Shown: positions 8,294-16,968 of the stretch, one piece after another
How positions within the stretch are numbered: position 1 is the first letter of the stretch
Layout of the letters: every line of letters starts with the position of its first letter
DNA from: Enterobacter ludwigii
GTDB lineage: Bacteria > Pseudomonadota > Gammaproteobacteria > Enterobacterales > Enterobacteriaceae
Reading direction: 5' to 3'
Assembly (NCBI RefSeq): GCF_001750725.1
Contig: NZ_CP017279.1
Span: 868,001-932,000, forward strand
Length of the DNA: 64,000 bases
The notes under the pieces: generated by a model
Told to the model about the DNA's origin: nothing
Seen by the model: the letters and a program-made list of their open reading frames with translations, nothing else
Databases searched by the model: none
Program-made: the position numbers and the translations under genes

Positions 8294-9559
8294 TTACCAC
8301 CAGGCTTCCACCTGCACGCCAACGTTCCAGGTATTATTTGCGGTGCCGTCTTCGAAGGATTGTCCTTTCTCGGAGTCATTCAGGTAAGAGGCGAAGACGC
8401 GCAGTTCCGGACGCGACATAAAATCAGGCCCATCCGCCAGTCCGAGTGCGAGGGTGTACTTCTCTCCGCTCTGCTTGTAGCTGGAGCCGTCGGTGTAGGT
8501 ATCTTTCTGGTAGAAACCGCCCACTTCACCAATCAGACGCACATATTCGGTGAACTGGTACTGCGCGCGACCCACCAGCGAGACAAGGCGCGATTTATCG
8601 GTGAATTGCGTGGTGTCATCCGCCGAGCCCCAGGTCAGCACGTGGTTGAAGGAGAGCTTGTCCGTAATCGGAATTAAGCCGGTGTTAATCACACGGTAGC
8701 CGCTGGCGTCGTTCACGTAGTTCCACATGTCATACCAGCCGCCGCCCTGGGACACCATGTTCTGCGCCAGGCCTTTGTTCGCATACTGCAGCACCAGCTT
8801 GTTGTAGCCGCCTAACATGTCCTGGCTGATCTCACCGGTGACCATGACGCCGTTATCGGCCTCATACAGCCCACCGTACTCTTTCTGCTTATTGGTGGGG
8901 TTTGGCATGGCGTAATCAATGCCCACTTCAGTCCATGCACCCGCCCACGGCTTCCAGCCCGCATAGCGAAGGTCGATGTAGTTGATATTAACGTCGCTAT
9001 CGCCGTCCACGCGGTAGTCCACGTCGTTGGCATCGCCACGGATCCAGGCCACGGACACCGCACCCGGTCCGAGCGTGTAGTTTTCGATACCGGCACCCGC
9101 GCCTGAGATGTTCCAGTATTTGGTGTCAATGATGTGCAGGTCATGGCGCTGGTAGTAGCGCTTACCGCCCCAGATCACCGCGTTCGGATCGCCGGGGATC
9201 AGCCCCTTGATCTGCAGATTCAGCTGACGCAACCCGAACTGCGCATCGTCGCCGAAGGTGGTTTCATTGTCGTTAGAGCCGTCAGAGACCATGCTCACCA
9301 TGCTGTCGAGGTAGAAGCTGACATCGTTCTTTTTGTACACCTCTGAGCCCAGCTCCAGCTCGCCGTAGGTATCGGCCTCGTTACCCAGACGGCCAATTTT
9401 ATTTTTTTGCCACTCCTCCATCCCACCATCCCGTGAGACGCCCACACCGGAGCGAAGATACCCATGAAAATCAATTGGTACTGAAGACGCTGCAAACAGC
9501 GAAGGAGACGCTAACGCGGCAGCCAACGCAACAGATACAGAGCGGATCGTCGTGTCCAT
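8294..9559 (-). CDS. ganL: LamB/maltoporin-family outer-membrane porin (oligogalactan porin)
   Basis: Outer-membrane sugar porin (421 aa) of the LamB family, expected to admit galactan oligosaccharides. Signal peptide MDTTIRSVSVALAAALASPSLFA; the mature start SSVPIDFHGYLRSGVGVS is typical of LamB proteins (HGYxRSG), and the protein ends with tryptophans, as outer-membrane barrels do. Start at 9559 is chosen because AAGAGGG precedes it; a longer in-frame start at 9592 lacks a ribosome site and would delay the signal peptide. Divergent from the LacI-type regulator with operator-like sites between. Substrate from context only. Confidence 0.9.
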   Translation of the reverse strand: MDTTIRSVSVALAAALASPSLFAASSVPIDFHGYLRSGVGVSRDGGMEEWQKNKIGRLGNEADTYGELELGSEVYKKNDVSFYLDSMVSMVSDGSNDNETTFGDDAQFGLRQLNLQIKGLIPGDPNAVIWGGKRYYQRHDLHIIDTKYWNISGAGAGIENYTLGPGAVSVAWIRGDANDVDYRVDGDSDVNINYIDLRYAGWKPWAGAWTEVGIDYAMPNPTNKQKEYGGLYEADNGVMVTGEISQDMLGGYNKLVLQYANKGLAQNMVSQGGGWYDMWNYVNDASGYRVINTGLIPITDKLSFNHVLTWGSADDTTQFTDKSRLVSLVGRAQYQFTEYVRLIGEVGGFYQKDTYTDGSSYKQSGEKYTLALGLADGPDFMSRPELRVFASYLNDSEKGQSFEDGTANNTWNVGVQVEAWW

Positions 9560-9579
9560 TGTTACCCTCTTATTGTTTT

Positions 9580-9594
9580 GTAATACGTTCACAA
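9580..9594. promoter_or_regulatory. Operator-like site 3 of the galactan locus
   Basis: GTAATACGTTCACAA, 14 of 15 positions identical to the reverse complement of the site at 9718-9732. It lies about 20 nt before the porin start, a position suited to repression of ganL. Confidence 0.55.
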
Positions 9595-9717
9595 ATCCGC
9601 TGTCATAAAATGCCTAAACCTTTTTTCTGGCAATTGCGTGATCGTTAATCTGTGATTAAGTGCAAATAAAATAGCCAATTTTGTTACGATTGATGAGGTG
9701 TGACCAGAAATGTAGTA

Positions 9718-9732
9718 TTGTGAACGTAATAC
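9718..9732. promoter_or_regulatory. Operator-like site 4 of the galactan locus
   Basis: TTGTGAACGTAATAC, inverted copy of the site at 9580-9594, about 138 bp away, which would allow looping by a LacI-type tetramer. It lies about 100 nt before ganR, consistent with autoregulation. Confidence 0.55.
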
Positions 9733-9828
9733 TTTTTGATGGTGTTATGGCAGCCAGACGTGCCCAGTGGACGTTTTTTTATATCGCCCCTGATACAATC
9801 AGCGCATAACAACATAAGGAACCGGACC

Positions 9829-10905
9829 ATGAAGTCGAAAAGCGCAACGTTAGAGGACGTCGCACGCCATGCGGGCGTCTCCTATCAGACCGTGTCCAGG
9901 GTACTGAATAAATCTGCCAATGTATCCGAAGCCACGCGTCACAAGGTGGAGAAATCCATAGAGTTATTGCGGTATGTCCCGAACCGCCTGGCGCAGCAGC
10001 TGGTCGGAAAGCAGACCCAGACCGTCGGACTGGTGACGATTTCGCTGGCTTTGCATGCGCCGTCACAGGTCGCCGCGGCGGTAAAACGTTATGCAAATGT
10101 GGAAGGGTATCAGGTGTTGATCTCCATGATTGATGAGAACGTCAACCACAGCATCCAGGATTCGATCAATGAACTGAAATCTCAGCTCGTCAGTAAGGTG
10201 ATCATCAATGTCCCGCTGGAAGCAGAGCAGGCGCAGAAAATCGCGACGGACAACGACGATATCGTCTGTCTGTTCCTCGACGTTGACCCTTACAGTTCCG
10301 TGTTTAACGTTTCGTTTAACCCGGCAGATGGCACCCGTGCCAGTGTCAAATATCTCTACGAACTGGGGCACCGGGAAATCGCGTTGCTGGCGGGGCCAGC
10401 CTCTTCTGTCTCGGCGCAGCTCAGGCTGAAAAGCTGGATTGAAACCCTGAAAGGTTACGGTCTGGAGCCGGCCTCGGTGATCCGCGGGAACTGGGATGCG
10501 CAGAGCGGTTACGCGGGTGCGTTGCAGATGCTGCGCGAGACGCCGCAATTTTCTGCCGTGCTGGTGGCCAACGACCAGATGGCGCTGGGGGTATTAAGTG
10601 CTTTCCATCAGCATCAGATTTCCATTCCGGGTGAAAAATCGGTGATTGGCTACGATGACACCTACGAAAGCTCATTCTTCTATCCGGCATTGACCACGGT
10701 ATCGCTGGATCTGGATCTGCAGGGGAAAGAGGCGGTGCGCCGCATTCTTGACAGTGGCGAAGACAATGCCGTGCGCCTGTCATCCATTTTGCCTGCCCGG
10801 CTGGTGGTGCGGCAGTCGACCGGGCCGAAAGGTGAGAAGGGCAAAAACCTGCAGGCGCTGGCGCAACAGCTTCGTGATATCGCACATCAGCTTGGCGATA
10901 TGTAA
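9829..10905 (+). CDS. ganR: LacI-family transcriptional repressor of the galactan locus
   Basis: LacI/GalR regulator (358 aa). The N-terminal helix-turn-helix and hinge read TLEDVARHAGVSYQTVSRVL (residues about 7-26), followed by a periplasmic-binding-protein-like ligand domain. The ATG at 9829 is preceded by AAGGA; an upstream in-frame ATG at 9736 would add 31 residues not seen in the family and is rejected. Divergent from the porin; the CG-centred palindromes at 823, 1010, 9580 and 9718 are the probable operators. The likely inducer is a galacto-oligosaccharide or galactose (inference). Confidence 0.9.
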   Translation: MKSKSATLEDVARHAGVSYQTVSRVLNKSANVSEATRHKVEKSIELLRYVPNRLAQQLVGKQTQTVGLVTISLALHAPSQVAAAVKRYANVEGYQVLISMIDENVNHSIQDSINELKSQLVSKVIINVPLEAEQAQKIATDNDDIVCLFLDVDPYSSVFNVSFNPADGTRASVKYLYELGHREIALLAGPASSVSAQLRLKSWIETLKGYGLEPASVIRGNWDAQSGYAGALQMLRETPQFSAVLVANDQMALGVLSAFHQHQISIPGEKSVIGYDDTYESSFFYPALTTVSLDLDLQGKEAVRRILDSGEDNAVRLSSILPARLVVRQSTGPKGEKGKNLQALAQQLRDIAHQLGDM

Positions 10906-10912
10906 AACGGTG

Positions 10913-10940
10913 AGCACCTCATCCCGGCGGGTGAGGTGCT
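10913..10940. terminator. Hairpin between convergent ganR and mgtE
   Basis: AGCACCTCA-10 nt-TGAGGTGCT, perfect 9-bp stem. The T-run is poor on both strands, so it is a weak or bidirectional terminator. Confidence 0.45.
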
Positions 10941-10946
10941 GCACTC

Positions 10947-11948
10947 TTATTCCAGCCCCAGCGTGTACTGCGCAATCTTGAAGTAGATAATCAGACCGGT
11001 TCCGTCGATAAGCGTCGCGATAAAGGGCGCGGAAACGACGGCCGGGTCAATGCCGCAGCGCTTCAGTACCATCGGAATAACTGACGAGACAATCGCACTC
11101 CACAGCGTAATGCAGACCAGCGTCAGGCTGACGATAAGGGTAATTTCCAGCCCGATACCCATCATCCAGGCGCGAACACACCCGGCAAGACCAAGCGTGG
11201 CGGCAATCATCAGCGAGGTGGTCATCTCCTTTCGTAACACGCGGCCAACGTCGCGCAGACGCACTTCACCCAGCGCCATTGCACGCACCAGCGTGGAGGT
11301 GATCTGCGTCCCGCTGTTCCCACCGGTCCCTATCAGCAGCGGAATAAAAAAGGCCAGGGCAATGGCGGATTCCAGCGCCTCTTCGAAGTGCTGAATAACC
11401 GAGCTGGTATAGGCTTCAGCGACAAACAGCAGCAGCAGCCAGACGGAGCGTTTTTTCCACAGGCTGTAGGGGCTGGTTTCCAGATACGGCTTTTCCAGCG
11501 GCAGCGTTGCTCCCTGGAGCTGGGCATCTTCGGTGACATCATCTTCCAGCAGATGGGCGATTTCGCGTTCGGTCAGGCAGCCGACCACTTTACCGTGCGT
11601 GACCACCGGCACGACATCCGCCTCGCCGTGGGCCAGCAGCCCGGCGACATCGGCACGCTCGTCTTCCGGTTTGACCTGCAGAAACTGAGAAATCATCAGC
11701 GTTTTCACCGGCTGTACCGTATCGGCGGTCTGCAGCAGTTTGCGCACCGCAACCATGCCTGCCAGCCGACCGTTATCTTCGAGGAAAATATGCGATGGAA
11801 TATCATCCTCTTTTAATTTTTCGAAAAATTGCTCGCGTGCCAGCGCCACGCATAATGAAATATCGAGGACGATAAAATCGGTATTCATATATTGCGCGAT
11901 TGCGCTGTCATTGAATGCCAGGTTTTGATTGTGAATAGCGTAAGACAT
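10947..11948 (-). CDS. mgtE: MgtE-type magnesium transporter, short form
   Basis: Inner-membrane Mg2+ channel/transporter of the MgtE family (333 aa). A CBS-domain pair occupies roughly residues 20-140 (FLEDNGRLAGMVAVRKLL and a second repeat near VVTHGKVVGCLTEREI), and five membrane segments fill residues 165-333, including LLIGTGGNSGTQITS, the conserved pore region of the family. The long N-terminal acidic domain of classical MgtE (about 450 aa) is missing. Start at 11948 with AAAGGGA upstream; an ORF extension to 12044 runs into the riboswitch leader and is rejected. The M-box at 12013-12174 indicates induction at low Mg2+. Confidence 0.88.
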   Translation of the reverse strand: MSYAIHNQNLAFNDSAIAQYMNTDFIVLDISLCVALAREQFFEKLKEDDIPSHIFLEDNGRLAGMVAVRKLLQTADTVQPVKTLMISQFLQVKPEDERADVAGLLAHGEADVVPVVTHGKVVGCLTEREIAHLLEDDVTEDAQLQGATLPLEKPYLETSPYSLWKKRSVWLLLLFVAEAYTSSVIQHFEEALESAIALAFFIPLLIGTGGNSGTQITSTLVRAMALGEVRLRDVGRVLRKEMTTSLMIAATLGLAGCVRAWMMGIGLEITLIVSLTLVCITLWSAIVSSVIPMVLKRCGIDPAVVSAPFIATLIDGTGLIIYFKIAQYTLGLE

Positions 11949-12012
11949 AGTGAATTCCCTTTGAATAATAAAATCTCTCAGGGGCGAGCAAGACAGGGCA
12001 TGTCGAAGAGGA

Positions 12013-12174
12013 GATCCCCACGTCCTGGGTTCAGCACTGTACACCGTATCCCGTAAGGGAAGTTATACTGACAAAGCCTTGATTCGACAGTGCCTGTTTT
12101 ACCCTGTGCCGGTTCTCTCGAACCCACCAGAGCGATAACGTGTATTTGTACAGGAGCCTCGCCATAACGAGATC
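12013..12174 (-). promoter_or_regulatory. M-box (ykoK-type) Mg2+ riboswitch upstream of mgtE
   Basis: On the minus strand the leader starts with GATCTCGTTATGGCGAGGCT and continues CCTGTACAAATACACG, then ends with ACAGTGCTGAACCC before GGGGATC. GAGGCTCCT..ATAC and ACAGTGCTGAA are the conserved cores of the M-box family. The first and last six bases (GATCTC, 12169-12174; GGGATC, 12013-12018) pair to close helix P1. The gene downstream encodes a Mg2+ transporter, as expected. The covariance score could not be run; the match is by eye. Confidence 0.82.
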
Positions 12175-12191
12175 GTTGTAAAACGAGAGGG

Positions 12192-12197
12192 ATAATA
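12192..12197 (-). promoter_or_regulatory. Candidate -10 box of mgtE
   Basis: TATTAT on the minus strand, 18 nt before the riboswitch P1 helix. No good -35 is visible at 17-bp spacing, consistent with an activated promoter. Confidence 0.35.
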
Positions 12198-12233
12198 CGC
12201 CACTTTAAAAATCGCGCTGTGGAATTTAAAAGA

Positions 12234-12250
12234 CGTTTAAGAAACGTTTA
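12234..12250 (+). promoter_or_regulatory. PhoP-box-like direct repeat
   Basis: CGTTTA-AGAAA-CGTTTA, two hexamers with five-base spacing as in the PhoP box (T/G)GTTTA-N5-(T/G)GTTTA. On the + strand a TTTAAT -10 candidate follows at 12260-12265, pointing at the DedA-family gene; the box also lies upstream of mgtE on the other strand. The rest of 12175-12468 shows no recognised gene. Confidence 0.45.
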
Positions 12251-12468
12251 GAACAATAATTTAATCCCGCGTATTAATGACATCGATTATTCATCAATGA
12301 CGGAGGTTATTGCTCAAGAGAGTATAATTCCACACCTCTGTGTTTCTAAATGGCGCTGACATTTTCGCGTGTCGTTAATGCCTTCCTGCTGGAGGTCTGA
12401 GCGGTTGATACCCCATTTAAGGTTGTTCGTTTCTAATGGTCAGCATCACGAACGCTGCGGGGTGGAAT

Positions 12469-12972
12469 ATGATGTGGTTTGACAATCTGCTGAATCATTT
12501 TGCGCTCTATCCGACGCATCTGTTCGCGCTGCTTTTCGTCATCGCGCTGAGCAAGTCTACGGTACTGGTTTCCTCCGTGCTTCCGCCGGCCTCGGTGATG
12601 CTGCTGGCAGGGATCACCGTCAGCCAGACCAGCCTGCATCCGGGACTGACGTGGCTGGCTGTCGCGGCGGGTGCCGCAACAGGGTCGGTATTGAATTATC
12701 ATATCGGCCAGTTGATGGGCCACACGCGGCTGGTCACGCGCTTCACCTCCCGGCACGCCGAGAAATTTTTGCGGGTACAACATCAGCTGCAGAAAAACGG
12801 CGTGCTGGTGCTCTTTACCGCGCGTTTCCTGGCGGTGCTGCGCTATATCGTCCCGCTGGCAGCGGGCATGCTCAGACTGAACGCGGCGAAGGTGTACGCG
12901 GTAAGCCTGATTTCAGCCGTCGTATGGGCGGCGCTGTATGTCGGCATCGTCACCGGCATCAGCGCCTTTTGA
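12469..12972 (+). CDS. DedA/VTT-family membrane protein
   Basis: Small inner-membrane protein (167 aa) of the DedA (SNARE-associated/VTT) superfamily. Visible are the core features: a hydrophobic re-entrant region with PPASVMLLAG near residue 45, then FTARFLAVLRYIVPLAAG near residue 125 (the conserved F-x-R-x4-R region), and a final membrane helix. DedA proteins act in lipid scrambling and envelope or proton homeostasis, but this member's task is unknown. The start at 12469 (ATGATG) follows GGGGTGG; an in-frame ATG at 12436 has no ribosome site. Divergent from mgtE with a PhoP-box-like repeat between them. Confidence 0.78.
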   Translation: MMWFDNLLNHFALYPTHLFALLFVIALSKSTVLVSSVLPPASVMLLAGITVSQTSLHPGLTWLAVAAGAATGSVLNYHIGQLMGHTRLVTRFTSRHAEKFLRVQHQLQKNGVLVLFTARFLAVLRYIVPLAAGMLRLNAAKVYAVSLISAVVWAALYVGIVTGISAF

Positions 12973-12973
12973 C

Positions 12974-13723
12974 CTACAGGTTTCCCATTCCGCCGTCGAC
13001 CAGCAGTTCCGTTCCCACCATATAGCGCGATTCGTCAGAGGCAAGATAGAGCGCGGCTTTCGCCAGCTCCGTCGGCGTGCCCATTCTGCCCAGCGGCACA
13101 AGTTTGGTGATATCCCCCAGCATCGCCTTGAGCGCTTCCTCGCTTAACCCCGTTTTATTAAATGCCGGTGTTTCTACCGGACCCGGGCTCAGGCCGTTGA
13201 CGCGAATACCGCGCGGCAACAACTCCCCTGACAGCGTGCGTGCCAGCGACAGTAATCCCGCCTTGCTGGCGGCATAAACGCTGCTGGCAGGCAGCCCGAT
13301 GCGGGCGCTCACGGACCCGCACAGGATCACAGAGGAGGGATTATTGAGCAGCGGCAGCAGGGCCTGAATCAAAAAGAACGGTCCTTTAAGGTTGATGCCC
13401 ATCAGGCGATCCCAGGCGTCTTCCTGCCACTCTTCAAGCAGCCCGTGCGTCACATCGCCGGCGTTAATAAACACGGCATCAAGACGTGGCCAGCGAGAGG
13501 CGAGCGTGTCCGCCAGCGCTTTTTGCGCGGCGATGTCACCCGCATCGGTCGGAATAACCCAGGCATTATCGCCCAGAATGCGTTGTGCTTCGGCAAGGGT
13601 ATCCGGGTTACGTCCGGTGACAGCAACGTGCGCCCCTTCGGCAATAAATTCCTGCGCGGTAGCGAGACCAATACCGGAAGTACCGCCGGTAATCAGCGTA
13701 TATTTACCTGCTAAACGACCCAT
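12974..13723 (-). CDS. SDR-family oxidoreductase
   Basis: Classical short-chain dehydrogenase/reductase (249 aa), Rossmann fold. NAD(P)-binding GGTSGIG at residues 13-19, NAG at 88-90, catalytic Ser139, Tyr150 and Lys154 (YAASK), and the PGPVETPAF segment after the active site. Start at 13723 is preceded by AGGAG. It is convergent with the DedA gene (1 nt apart) and divergent from an HxlR regulator that probably controls it. The substrate is unknown; such SDR/HxlR pairs often respond to quinones or electrophiles (family-level inference). Confidence 0.88.
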   Translation of the reverse strand: MGRLAGKYTLITGGTSGIGLATAQEFIAEGAHVAVTGRNPDTLAEAQRILGDNAWVIPTDAGDIAAQKALADTLASRWPRLDAVFINAGDVTHGLLEEWQEDAWDRLMGINLKGPFFLIQALLPLLNNPSSVILCGSVSARIGLPASSVYAASKAGLLSLARTLSGELLPRGIRVNGLSPGPVETPAFNKTGLSEEALKAMLGDITKLVPLGRMGTPTELAKAALYLASDESRYMVGTELLVDGGMGNL

Positions 13724-13766
13724 GTGCTTCTCCTGAAATGACTCTGGAGAAAGCACTATAGAAACG

Positions 13767-13805
13767 TTAGTATCGAAAGGAAACCAGGTACCATTTGGAT
13801 ACTAA
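13767..13805. promoter_or_regulatory. Inverted repeat between SDR and HxlR genes (probable operator)
   Basis: TTAGTATC (13767-13774) and GATACTAA (13798-13805) form a perfect 8-bp inverted repeat in the short divergent region. Half-sites with GTAC/GTATC-like cores are usual for HxlR regulators. Probable binding site for the adjacent regulator. Confidence 0.6.
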
Positions 13806-13823
13806 TGAGGCAAGAGGTGTGCT

Positions 13824-14183
13824 ATGGCGGAATCACTCACTATACCCTGTGAAAAAAAATCTGAGGTTTATCTCTGCCCGATGACGCAGTTTGTAAACCT
13901 GATTTCCGGTAAGTGGGCCATCCCGGTGCTCTATCGCCTGATTATGCTCAATGCACCGGTCCGGTTTGGCGATCTGCTGCGTGCCGCCGCCCCCATCACG
14001 CAAAAAGAGCTCACGAAGCAGTTGCGCCTGTTTGAGCAGCGCGGGCTGGTGTCGCGCACTATCTACCCGGAGATCCCACCGCGAGTGGAGTATCAGATAA
14101 CCGCGCTGGGATTAACCCTCCAGAGCGCGCTCTCCCCGCTGGCCGACTGGATGAGCGAATACGGCGATCGCCTTGAAAAGTAA
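13824..14183 (+). CDS. HxlR-family winged-helix transcriptional regulator
   Basis: Regulator of 119 aa with the MarR-like winged helix typical of Hxl[15 protein letters not shown] (about residues 26-39), [20 protein letters not shown] (about 58-77) and a wing ending [12 protein letters not shown]. Cys9 and Cys18 near the N-terminus recall redox- or electrophile-sensing members. Divergent from the SDR gene with a shared palindrome, so it is most likely its local repressor or activator. Confidence 0.88.
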   Translation: MAESLTIPCEKKSEVYLCPMTQFVNLISGKWAIPVLYRLIMLNAPVRFGDLLRAAAPITQKELTKQLRLFEQRGLVSRTIYPEIPPRVEYQITALGLTLQSALSPLADWMSEYGDRLEK

Positions 14184-14269
14184 TCCTCAGTTTGCGAAAC
14201 GCTTCCCGGAAAATTGTCACGAATCTGTCACACTCACTGCGACATTTTAAAACGAGTGAGGAATTAGGG

Positions 14270-15511
14270 ATGAGAAAAGCACTACTCGCGCTGGCAATCG
14301 CCGGTTCCATAACAGTGACATCTGGCGTGCAGGCGCAAGAGACGCCGGAAGGGTATCAGCTGGAACAAGTTTTAATCATGAGTCGCCATAATTTGCGCGC
14401 GCCGCTCGCCAACAATGGCAGCGTGCTCGAGCAATCCACACCGAAGCAGTGGCCAGAATGGGAGGTGCCAGGCGGCCAGCTCACCACCAAAGGTGGCGTG
14501 CTTGAAGTCTATATGGGCCACTATATGCGCGAGTGGCTGGCACAGCAGGGAATGGTGAAAACCGGCGAGTGCCCGGCCGCGGATAGCGTATATGCCTATG
14601 CCAACAGCCTGCAGCGCACTGTCGCCACCGCGCAGTTCTTTATCACCGGCGCCTTCCCGGGGTGCGATGTGCCTGTGCATCATCAGGAAAAAATAGGCAC
14701 CATGGATCCGACCTTTAACCCAGTGATTACGGATAACTCACCTGAATTCCGTGAAAAAGCGCTGAAGGCGATGGAAACTGAGCGGCAGAAAATGCAGCTT
14801 GGCGAGAGCTACAAGCTGCTGGAGCAGATGACGAATTACGCCGATTCACCGTCCTGTAAAGAGAAGAACGTGTGCTCGCTGGCGGAGGCGAAAGATACCT
14901 TCAGCGCTGACTATGAAAAAGAACCTGGCGTATCGGGTCCGTTAAAAGTCGGTAACTCGCTGGTGGATGCCTTCACGCTGCAGTATTACGAAGGCTTCCC
15001 GGCAGACCAGGTTGCCTGGGGTGAAATTAAAACCGATCAACAGTGGCGCGTGTTGTCGCAGCTGAAAAATGGCTATCAGGACTCGCTGTTTACCTCCACC
15101 GAGGTGGCGCAAAACGTGGCCAAACCGCTGGTGAAGTATATCGACCAGGCCCTCGTCACCGGGCAGGCGAAAGCGCCGAAAATCACCCTGCTGGTGGGGC
15201 ATGATTCCAATATCGCGTCGCTGCTTACGGCGCTGGATTTCAAACCGTACCAGCTGCATGACCAGCACGAGCGGACGCCAATTGGCGGGAAAATTGTTTT
15301 CCAGCGCTGGCATGATAAAAACGCCAACCAGGAGCTCATGAAGATTGAGTATGTCTATCAGAGCGCCGACCAGTTGCGTAACGCCAGCGTATTATCACTG
15401 GATGCGCCGGCACAGCGTGTGACGCTGGAGCTGAAGGGGTGTCCGGTTGATGCGAACGGTTTTTGCCCAATCGATAAATTCAATGCGGTGATGAATAACG
15501 CGGCGAAATAG
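14270..15511 (+). CDS. agp: Periplasmic glucose-1-phosphatase
   Basis: Histidine acid phosphatase that hydrolyses glucose-1-phosphate, with phytase-type activity reported in relatives. Exactly 413 aa like E. coli Agp. Signal peptide [20 protein letters not shown], cleaved near QAQ. Catalytic motif RHNLRAP at residues 39-45 with nucleophile His40, and the distal HD pair at 311-312 (VGHDSN). The ATG at 14270 follows GAGGAATTAGGG; the earlier in-frame ATG at 14192 lacks a signal sequence. Followed by convergent yccJ and wrbA, the same order as E. coli. Confidence 0.96.
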   Translation: MRKALLALAIAGSITVTSGVQAQETPEGYQLEQVLIMSRHNLRAPLANNGSVLEQSTPKQWPEWEVPGGQLTTKGGVLEVYMGHYMREWLAQQGMVKTGECPAADSVYAYANSLQRTVATAQFFITGAFPGCDVPVHHQEKIGTMDPTFNPVITDNSPEFREKALKAMETERQKMQLGESYKLLEQMTNYADSPSCKEKNVCSLAEAKDTFSADYEKEPGVSGPLKVGNSLVDAFTLQYYEGFPADQVAWGEIKTDQQWRVLSQLKNGYQDSLFTSTEVAQNVAKPLVKYIDQALVTGQAKAPKITLLVGHDSNIASLLTALDFKPYQLHDQHERTPIGGKIVFQRWHDKNANQELMKIEYVYQSADQLRNASVLSLDAPAQRVTLELKGCPVDANGFCPIDKFNAVMNNAAK

Positions 15512-15513
15512 GT

Positions 15514-15537
15514 AAAACCCCCCGCTCAGGCGGGGGG
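15514..15537 (-). terminator. Terminator of the wrbA-yccJ transcript
   Basis: CCCCCCGC-4 nt-GCGGGGGG followed on the minus strand by TTTTA. Lies between convergent agp and yccJ. Confidence 0.7.
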
Positions 15538-15543
15538 AAACGT

Positions 15544-15771
15544 TCAGACGTTTTTACGTTCGATGGTTTGCTCACCCCAGAAGAGCGCGTCTTTGTCCGT
15601 TTTCCCGAAGGCACGTTCCAGCACTTCATCGCTGCCTTCTTCCCAAATCTGCTCTGCCAGCTTCTCGTCATAGTTCGCGACTTCAAAAATGGCTTCGGCG
15701 ATCTCCGGAGAGGTGTTGCGTAAACTTGCCCATTCACCCACGCGGTGGGCTTTGGATTCTTGAGTTGGCAT
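15544..15771 (-). CDS. yccJ: Conserved hypothetical protein YccJ
   Basis: Acidic 75-residue protein of the enterobacterial YccJ family; function unknown. It begins [19 protein letters not shown] and has no membrane segment or signal. Second gene of the wrbA-yccJ operon, 18 nt after wrbA, an arrangement conserved in E. coli where the pair is part of the RpoS/stationary-phase response. Confidence 0.93.
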   Translation of the reverse strand: MPTQESKAHRVGEWASLRNTSPEIAEAIFEVANYDEKLAEQIWEEGSDEVLERAFGKTDKDALFWGEQTIERKNV

Positions 15772-15789
15772 GCTTGTCCTCCTGTTGAG

Positions 15790-16392
<603 letters not shown>

Positions 16393-16558
16393 TCACTCCT
16401 CGTTTGTGTTTTCTGACAGCGGATCGCTGCGTTCATTTAAAGATAAGTCATCACAGCCAGACTGCAAAAATGAACGGCATTTCTTTGATTTATAACAATA
16501 TGGATACAAAAGCGCTTTGTAGCAAAATGAAACAACTTTCCCGCTGCGGATTTTTAAA

Positions 16559-16735
16559 ATGATAAGAAAGGCTTATAAATGGTCGTCGCGTAATCTCACC
16601 CGAATGGCTGAGATCATGTTGCAGAATATTACCTCTGACTTGCCGGATAGCCGCATTCCACTAAGCTTAATTTCACGCGGCACAGATAAAGGCACTGTCC
16701 TTCAGCCGCGCGGTGAAAGAATCCTCTTTTACTGA
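16559..16735 (+). CDS. Possible small ORF in the wrbA-ymdF gap (58 aa, unsupported)
   Basis: The 391-nt stretch 16387-16777 has no recognised gene. One open frame of 58 codons runs MIRKAYKWSSRNLTRMAEIM to ERILFY, with a GCGGA about 9 nt upstream. It is basic, has no signal or membrane segment, uses rare ATA/AGA/CTA codons, and I do not recognise it. Chance ORF is the default explanation. Confidence 0.2.
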   Translation: MIRKAYKWSSRNLTRMAEIMLQNITSDLPDSRIPLSLISRGTDKGTVLQPRGERILFY

Positions 16736-16777
16736 ATGCAATATGATGTCTAATGTTTCACACTCTGGAGGTTAGAG

Positions 16778-16948
16778 ATGGCAAACCATCGTGGTGGTTC
16801 AGGTAATTTCGCTGAAGACCGTGAAAGAGCATCAGAAGCAGGTCGTAAAGGTGGCCAGTCTAGCGGGGGGAATTTCAAAAATGACCCTCAGCGTGCATCA
16901 GAAGCTGGCAAAAAAGGGGGCAAAAACAGTCATGGCAGCAATAAGTAA
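16778..16948 (+). CDS. ymdF: Con-10/GsiB-type stress protein YmdF
   Basis: Small, very hydrophilic protein (56 aa) of the YciG/YmdF family with KGG motifs: SEAGRKGGQSS and SEAGKKGGKNS, two copies of the con-10-like repeat (RASEAG-KGG). Related proteins are general-stress and RpoS-linked. The start is set by GGAGGTTAGAG directly upstream. The neighbourhood wrbA-ymdF-rut is as in E. coli. A strong terminator follows. Confidence 0.93.
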   Translation: MANHRGGSGNFAEDRERASEAGRKGGQSSGGNFKNDPQRASEAGKKGGKNSHGSNK

Positions 16949-16968
16949 TACGCCGGGCTGATACCCTG

